A DNA stretch of 64,000 bases from SW4 sp042466115 (GTDB taxonomy: Bacteria > Pseudomonadota > Alphaproteobacteria > Rhodobacterales > Rhodobacteraceae), in NCBI RefSeq assembly GCF_042466115.1, contig NZ_JAXHBQ010000001.1:1736001-1800000 (forward strand), written 5' to 3'. This document shows, one piece after another, positions 60,948-64,000 of the stretch (positions within the stretch are counted from its first letter, which is position 1; each line of letters opens with the position of its first letter). Both the position numbers and the translations under genes were made by a program. A model generated the notes under the pieces. It saw only the letters and a list, made by a program, of their open reading frames with translations. It ran no database searches and was not told where the DNA came from.

Positions 60948-61699
60948 TTGGACACCTCGTCGATGGGTGGTTCAGGGCGCGGGCGATAGGTGACACCCTT
61001 CCACCACAACACCAGCGCCTGCCAGTGGATCAACGCCAGCACCCGGCGAGACCCGAAGGGGCGGCGCAGCATCGCGCGCAGGATGCTGCCGTTGGTCAGT
61101 GGCTTGCGCGCGCCCGTCAGCGTGGCGATCAAACCGCCATTTCCGCGCGAATAATCAATCCAGATGCCGATGCGATCGGGCTGGATATCAAAGCGGAACG
61201 CATACCCGCCCTCGACCGGTTGGAACGGCGAGACATGGAAAATCTTTTGCGCCGTGATCGTGTCGGCCCTGCTAATTTCACGTAAATCGTCGTGGTGGCA
61301 AAGATAGGAATGGCGATCACCAAAGGTGTTCGACACCTCGGCAATGACCACGCGCAAGACACCTGCATCGTCATGGATCAGCCAGAATGACACCGGGTTG
61401 AACACATGCCCCAGCACCCGCGGTTGGGCCAGCAGATCAACCCGCCCCGTCACATCCAGCCCGTGCTGCGCCAGCACATCGCGCACCCAGGCAGCCCCGC
61501 GCCCGTGATGCGGTGCGCCACCATGATCGACGTCCTGCACCGACATAGGGCCACGCGTGTTGCGCCCGAACAGCGCCGGGCGATCCGGCGTGCCTTCGGC
61601 ATCCAGCAGCACATAGTCGATCGAATAGCGAAAGGCGTTTTTCGTGCCCCCGCGTCGACCATGATAGGTCTCGCCCGCGATATGTTGAACGCGGCTCAC
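60944..61699 (-). CDS. DUF1365 family protein
   Basis: 251 aa. Typical family blocks are GETYHGRRGG, FRYSIDYVLLD, QPRVLGHVFNPVSFWLIHD, VIAEVSNTFGDRHSYL and FHVSPFQPVEGGYAF. DUF1365 genes regularly pair with a flavin amine-oxidase-like gene and cyclopropane-synthase-like methyltransferases in fatty-acid modification. It overlaps both neighbours by 4 nt. The biochemical role is not settled. Confidence 0.9.
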   Translation of the reverse strand: MSRVQHIAGETYHGRRGGTKNAFRYSIDYVLLDAEGTPDRPALFGRNTRGPMSVQDVDHGGAPHHGRGAAWVRDVLAQHGLDVTGRVDLLAQPRVLGHVFNPVSFWLIHDDAGVLRVVIAEVSNTFGDRHSYLCHHDDLREISRADTITAQKIFHVSPFQPVEGGYAFRFDIQPDRIGIWIDYSRGNGGLIATLTGARKPLTNGSILRAMLRRPFGSRRVLALIHWQALVLWWKGVTYRPRPEPPIDEVSK

Positions 61700-62991
61700 T
61701 CGGCCGCCATGGCCAGTTCGGCGGTGGTCATTGCCATGACCACATCAACCGCGCTTGATAGCCCATCTTCGTGAAAGCCGTTCTTCATCCACGCACCGCA
61801 GAACCACGTCCGGTTCATACCGTTCATGTTCGCCACCGCCTTTTGCGCGTCCAAAGCCGCCAGATCATAGACCGGGTGGCGTAGGGTCACCTCGTCCCAG
61901 ATCAGCTCTTCGCGGATCGGACGCGTCGTATTCAGCGTGACAAAAAAGTTGTCACGCTTGAGCCATGGTTGCAGCGAATTCATCCAATAGGTCAGGTCAA
62001 TCTGGTCGGATTTCTTGTCGGCATCCTCGGCATAAACCCAGGACGACCACACCGGCTTGCGCTTGGGCATAATGCTTTCGTCGGAATGCAGCACGATCTT
62101 GTTGGGCTGGTATTTGACCGCCCCCAAGACAGATTTTTCGTGCGGCGATGCATCGGCCAACAAACGCAGGGTGTCGTCAGAATGCGTCGCGAAAACCACC
62201 TCGTCAAACTGTTCCCACTCGCCACCTTTTGGTTTGATCGACACGGCAATCGGGCTGCGTTCGACCGCATCAATCGGCGCACCAAGGCGCAGGCGCACGC
62301 CGCGATTTTCCATCGACGCGCCCAGACGGGACACATATTCGTGGCTGCCCCCTTGCACGGTAAACCACTGATGCTGACCCGTATGGTGCAACAGCGCGTG
62401 GTTTTCAAAAAATTGCACCATCGCATGTGCCGGGAAATCCATGATCTTTTCCACCGGCGTGGACCAGATCGCGCCAGACAGCGGCAGCAGGTAATAGTCG
62501 CGAAACCACGGGCCGGTACCCAGTTTGTCCAGCAGGCCTGCCACGGTCAGGCCGTCCTCCTTCGAGGCGGCAAGCGCCCTGGCGTTGAAGTGAAAGATGT
62601 CACGCACCATGCGCAGAAACCGCGGGTTCGCGGCATTGCGTTTCTGCGCGAACAGCGCCTGAAGCGACGCAAGCCCGTATTCAAAGCGGCCCCCTTCAAT
62701 GGATGCGCCAAAGCTCATGTTGGACGGGATCACCGGAACGTCCAGCTCGCCAAACAAGGCCGCAAGATGCGGATAGTTTGCGTAGTTGAAAACGATGAAA
62801 CCGGTATCTACCGCCTGATCACCTGCCGGCCCGGCCATGCGTGTGCGGGCATGTCCGCCAAGCCGGTCTTCAGCCTCGAACAATGTGACCCGGTGACTTT
62901 TGGCGAGCATGTGCGCGGCCCCCATTCCCGAGATTCCCGCGCCGATTACGGCGATATTCCTGGGGGCGGCGGCCCCGGTTTCAAATGGCAT
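61696..62991 (-). CDS. FAD-dependent oxidoreductase (flavin amine-oxidase fold; fatty-acyl desaturase candidate)
   Basis: 431 aa. The N-terminal FAD motif is IAVIGAGISGMGAAHML, followed by LFEAEDRLGGHARTR. Other blocks are VDTGFIVFNYANYPHLAAL and the C-terminal TWFCGAWMKNGFHEDGLSSA. It matches RSP_1091 of R. sphaeroides in type and position; that protein is reported as a FAD-dependent acyl desaturase in methylated/furan fatty acid synthesis (from memory). It is the first gene of the operon driven by an RpoE-type promoter. The ATG is at 62991, with a weak ribosome site. Confidence 0.88.
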   Translation of the reverse strand: MPFETGAAAPRNIAVIGAGISGMGAAHMLAKSHRVTLFEAEDRLGGHARTRMAGPAGDQAVDTGFIVFNYANYPHLAALFGELDVPVIPSNMSFGASIEGGRFEYGLASLQALFAQKRNAANPRFLRMVRDIFHFNARALAASKEDGLTVAGLLDKLGTGPWFRDYYLLPLSGAIWSTPVEKIMDFPAHAMVQFFENHALLHHTGQHQWFTVQGGSHEYVSRLGASMENRGVRLRLGAPIDAVERSPIAVSIKPKGGEWEQFDEVVFATHSDDTLRLLADASPHEKSVLGAVKYQPNKIVLHSDESIMPKRKPVWSSWVYAEDADKKSDQIDLTYWMNSLQPWLKRDNFFVTLNTTRPIREELIWDEVTLRHPVYDLAALDAQKAVANMNGMNRTWFCGAWMKNGFHEDGLSSAVDVVMAMTTAELAMAAE

Positions 62992-63032
62992 TGTCTTGTG
63001 TTTCCCGATACCCGAATTTTTTGTTGTATTTC

Positions 63033-63061
63033 TATTACGTTGCACCGCCCCGATTGGATGA
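63033..63061 (-). promoter_or_regulatory. RpoE-type promoter of the FAD-DUF1365-MFS-DUF3833-SDR operon
   Basis: On the minus strand TCATCC (63061-63056), an 18-nt spacer and TAATA (63037-63033). This differs by one base from the TGATCC-N18-TAA pattern known for R. sphaeroides RpoE targets. It lies about 40 nt before the FAD-oxidoreductase ATG. Confidence 0.65.
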
Positions 63062-63083
63062 ATGCTAAATTCGGGAAATGTTG

Positions 63084-63112
63084 TGATCCATTTCCAAACA
63101 CCCCGCGTAACC
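63084..63112 (+). promoter_or_regulatory. RpoE-type autoregulatory promoter of rpoE-chrR
   Basis: TGATCC (63084-63089), exactly 18 nt, then TAACC (63108-63112). This fits the R. sphaeroides RpoE consensus and lies about 110 nt before the rpoE start. It points away from the second RpoE-type promoter, so both operons should respond together. Confidence 0.75.
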
Positions 63113-63222
63113 CTGATATGTTCATGGTCGCCGAAGCCCCGATAATTGCGGATGCACCCGCCCACAGTGTTCCTTATAAAAGGGGGAACAGGACGCGCGC
63201 TGATTGCAATGGAGGGGCCAAG

Positions 63223-63774
63223 TTGGCCAAGACTGAACAACCCGATCGCATGATATGGGTCGCCCAACTGGCGGCGATCCGCGACAAGCAGGATGAACAG
63301 GCTTTTGCCGAGGTTTTCCAGCATTTCGCACCGCGCGTGAAAGGATTTTTGATAAAGTCCGGAGCAAGCGCCGAGCTTGCCGAGGAATGCACGCAGGATG
63401 TCATGGCGACACTTTGGCGTAAGGCGCACATGTTCGATCCGGCCCGCGCAAGCGTGTCCACCTGGATCTTTACGATCGCCCGAAACCGCAAGATCGACCT
63501 TCTGCGCAAACAACGCCGCCCCGAGCCGGAAGACCTGACTTGGGGCCCCGAAGCAGAGCCGGACCAGGAAGATGTGCTGGCGCTGCAACAAGATACCGAA
63601 CGGTTGGGTGCCGCCCTCGCGGCCCTGCCCGACAAGCAACGTAACCTGATCGAGCGCGCCTATTTCGGCGACTTGACGCATAGCGAAATTGCACAGGAAA
63701 CCGGTCTGCCACTGGGCACGATCAAATCGCGGATTAGACTGGCGCTGGACCGTTTGCGCCACACGATGAAATGA
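63223..63774 (+). CDS. rpoE: ECF sigma factor RpoE (singlet-oxygen response, ChrR-controlled)
   Basis: 183-aa sigma factor with region 2 (FAEVFQHFAPRVKGFLIKSG, AEECTQDVMATLWRKAHMF, VSTWIFTIARNRKIDLLR) and region 4 (LPDKQRNLIERAYFGDLTH, GLPLGTIKSRIRLALDRLR). It is closely similar to R. sphaeroides RpoE and is followed by ChrR, its anti-sigma factor. The TTG at 63223 is chosen because GGAGGGG lies 6 nt upstream and the length then matches. The next in-frame ATG falls inside the conserved N-terminus. Confidence 0.93.
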   Translation: MAKTEQPDRMIWVAQLAAIRDKQDEQAFAEVFQHFAPRVKGFLIKSGASAELAEECTQDVMATLWRKAHMFDPARASVSTWIFTIARNRKIDLLRKQRRPEPEDLTWGPEAEPDQEDVLALQQDTERLGAALAALPDKQRNLIERAYFGDLTHSEIAQETGLPLGTIKSRIRLALDRLRHTMK

Positions 63775-63782
63775 AGATGAAC

Positions 63783-64000
63783 ATGACCGAGATCAAACAT
63801 CACCTTACCGACGCCCTTCTGATGGGCTATTCGGCTGGAACCCTCCCCGAAGCGTTCAACCTTGTGGTGGCCACGCATATTTCCCTGTGCGACGAATGCC
63901 GCGCACGGATGCACGAATTCGACGCCGTTGGCGGCGAAGTCATGGAAATGTCATCCAGCGACATGGGTGACGATGCCTTGGCCACAACCCTTGCGCTGAT
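63783..64000 (+). CDS. chrR: ChrR zinc anti-sigma factor (3' end outside window)
   Basis: The first 72 codons are visible. The zinc-binding anti-sigma domain is seen: a His pair near the start (TEIKHHLTDALL), then ATHISLCDECRAR, giving His7, His32, Cys36 and Cys39. This is the H-x25-H-x3-C-x2-C set known from R. sphaeroides ChrR. It binds RpoE until singlet oxygen triggers release. The ATG at 63783 gives the best match to the known N-terminus. ATGs at 63771 (overlapping the rpoE stop) and 63777 are alternatives. Confidence 0.92.
   Translation, partial: MTEIKHHLTDALLMGYSAGTLPEAFNLVVATHISLCDECRARMHEFDAVGGEVMEMSSSDMGDDALATTLAL

Noticed and set aside
63117..63222. N-terminal extension of RpoE by an in-frame upstream start
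   Set aside because: The extra residues lack similarity, and the TTG with GGAGGGG gives the expected sigma-factor length.

Overview
The window looks like a chromosomal segment of an alphaproteobacterium of the family Rhodobacteraceae, probably the marine Roseobacter group. The reasons are: a PhaA/PhaB polyhydroxybutyrate pair, an RpoE-ChrR singlet-oxygen locus with the same divergent five-gene neighbourhood known from Rhodobacter sphaeroides, an rRNA operon in the order 16S-tRNA-Ile-tRNA-Ala-23S-5S-tRNA-fMet, the uvrC-pgsA-moaD-moaE run, and moderately high GC with many ATGA/TGATG start-stop overlaps. I see no insertion sequence, prophage or CRISPR array. Nearly all of it reads as core chromosome.

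Layout. 1-9.8 kb: polymer storage (phaB partial, phaA), a stand-alone EAL phosphodiesterase, tag, moaE/moaD, pgsA, uvrC, an SDR, a Ca2+/Na+ exchanger, a tiny membrane-anchored Cys-rich protein and an S49 peptidase. 9.8-16.2 kb: an ABC-2 exporter pair and an RND efflux pump with its adaptor, preceded by a small coupled ORF and a perfect operator-like palindrome. 16.2-29.5 kb: an inositol uptake and catabolism region made of an ABC importer, a LacI regulator, three Gfo/Idh/MocA dehydrogenases (one of them iolG-like), iolE, iolD, iolC, iolB and a class II aldolase. Two divergent intergenic regions carry the same TTGCAACCGGTTGCAA palindrome, so the LacI protein very likely controls the whole block. 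29.5-35.4 kb: a complete rRNA operon on the minus strand with promoter, boxA and terminator. 35.5-40.2 kb: an MFS transporter, MsrPQ methionine sulfoxide repair, a small membrane protein and an FMN glutamate-synthase-like protein. 40.4-43.7 kb: secreted proteins (an RTX protein with an N-terminal lamin-tail-like domain, a fasciclin protein, a Hint-domain protein). 43.8-52.3 kb: clpB, pyrF, a fatty-acid hydroxylase/sterol desaturase-type protein, an NfeD/SPFH pair, a DinB with an N-terminal Cys4 motif, an inverted repeat element and an N-formylglutamate amidohydrolase. 52.4-58.3 kb: tRNA-Val, rpmJ, a secreted PPC-repeat protein broken by a one-base frameshift, a GNAT, a caspase-like pseudo-peptidase with two peptidoglycan-binding domains, two small membrane proteins, saccharopine dehydrogenase and a DUF3775 protein. 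58.4-64.0 kb: the SDR-DUF3833-MFS-DUF1365-FAD oxidoreductase operon, divergent from rpoE-chrR.

How the genes work together. The inositol block should import a cyclitol, oxidise it (IolG and paralogues), dehydrate it (IolE), open the ring (IolD), isomerise (IolB), phosphorylate (IolC) and cleave (class II aldolase). The final dehydrogenase IolA is not in the window. At the right end both divergent promoters match the R. sphaeroides RpoE pattern (TGATCC or a close variant, 18 nt, TAA), so the lipid-modification operon and rpoE itself are likely switched on together when ChrR releases RpoE.

Most promising less-explained items: the caspase-like pseudoenzyme, the 60-codon ORF coupled on both sides between iolD and iolC, the 69-codon ORF coupled to the RND adaptor, the double operator in front of iolD, and the inverted repeat near 51.2 kb. 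I did not find a clearly new multi-gene system.
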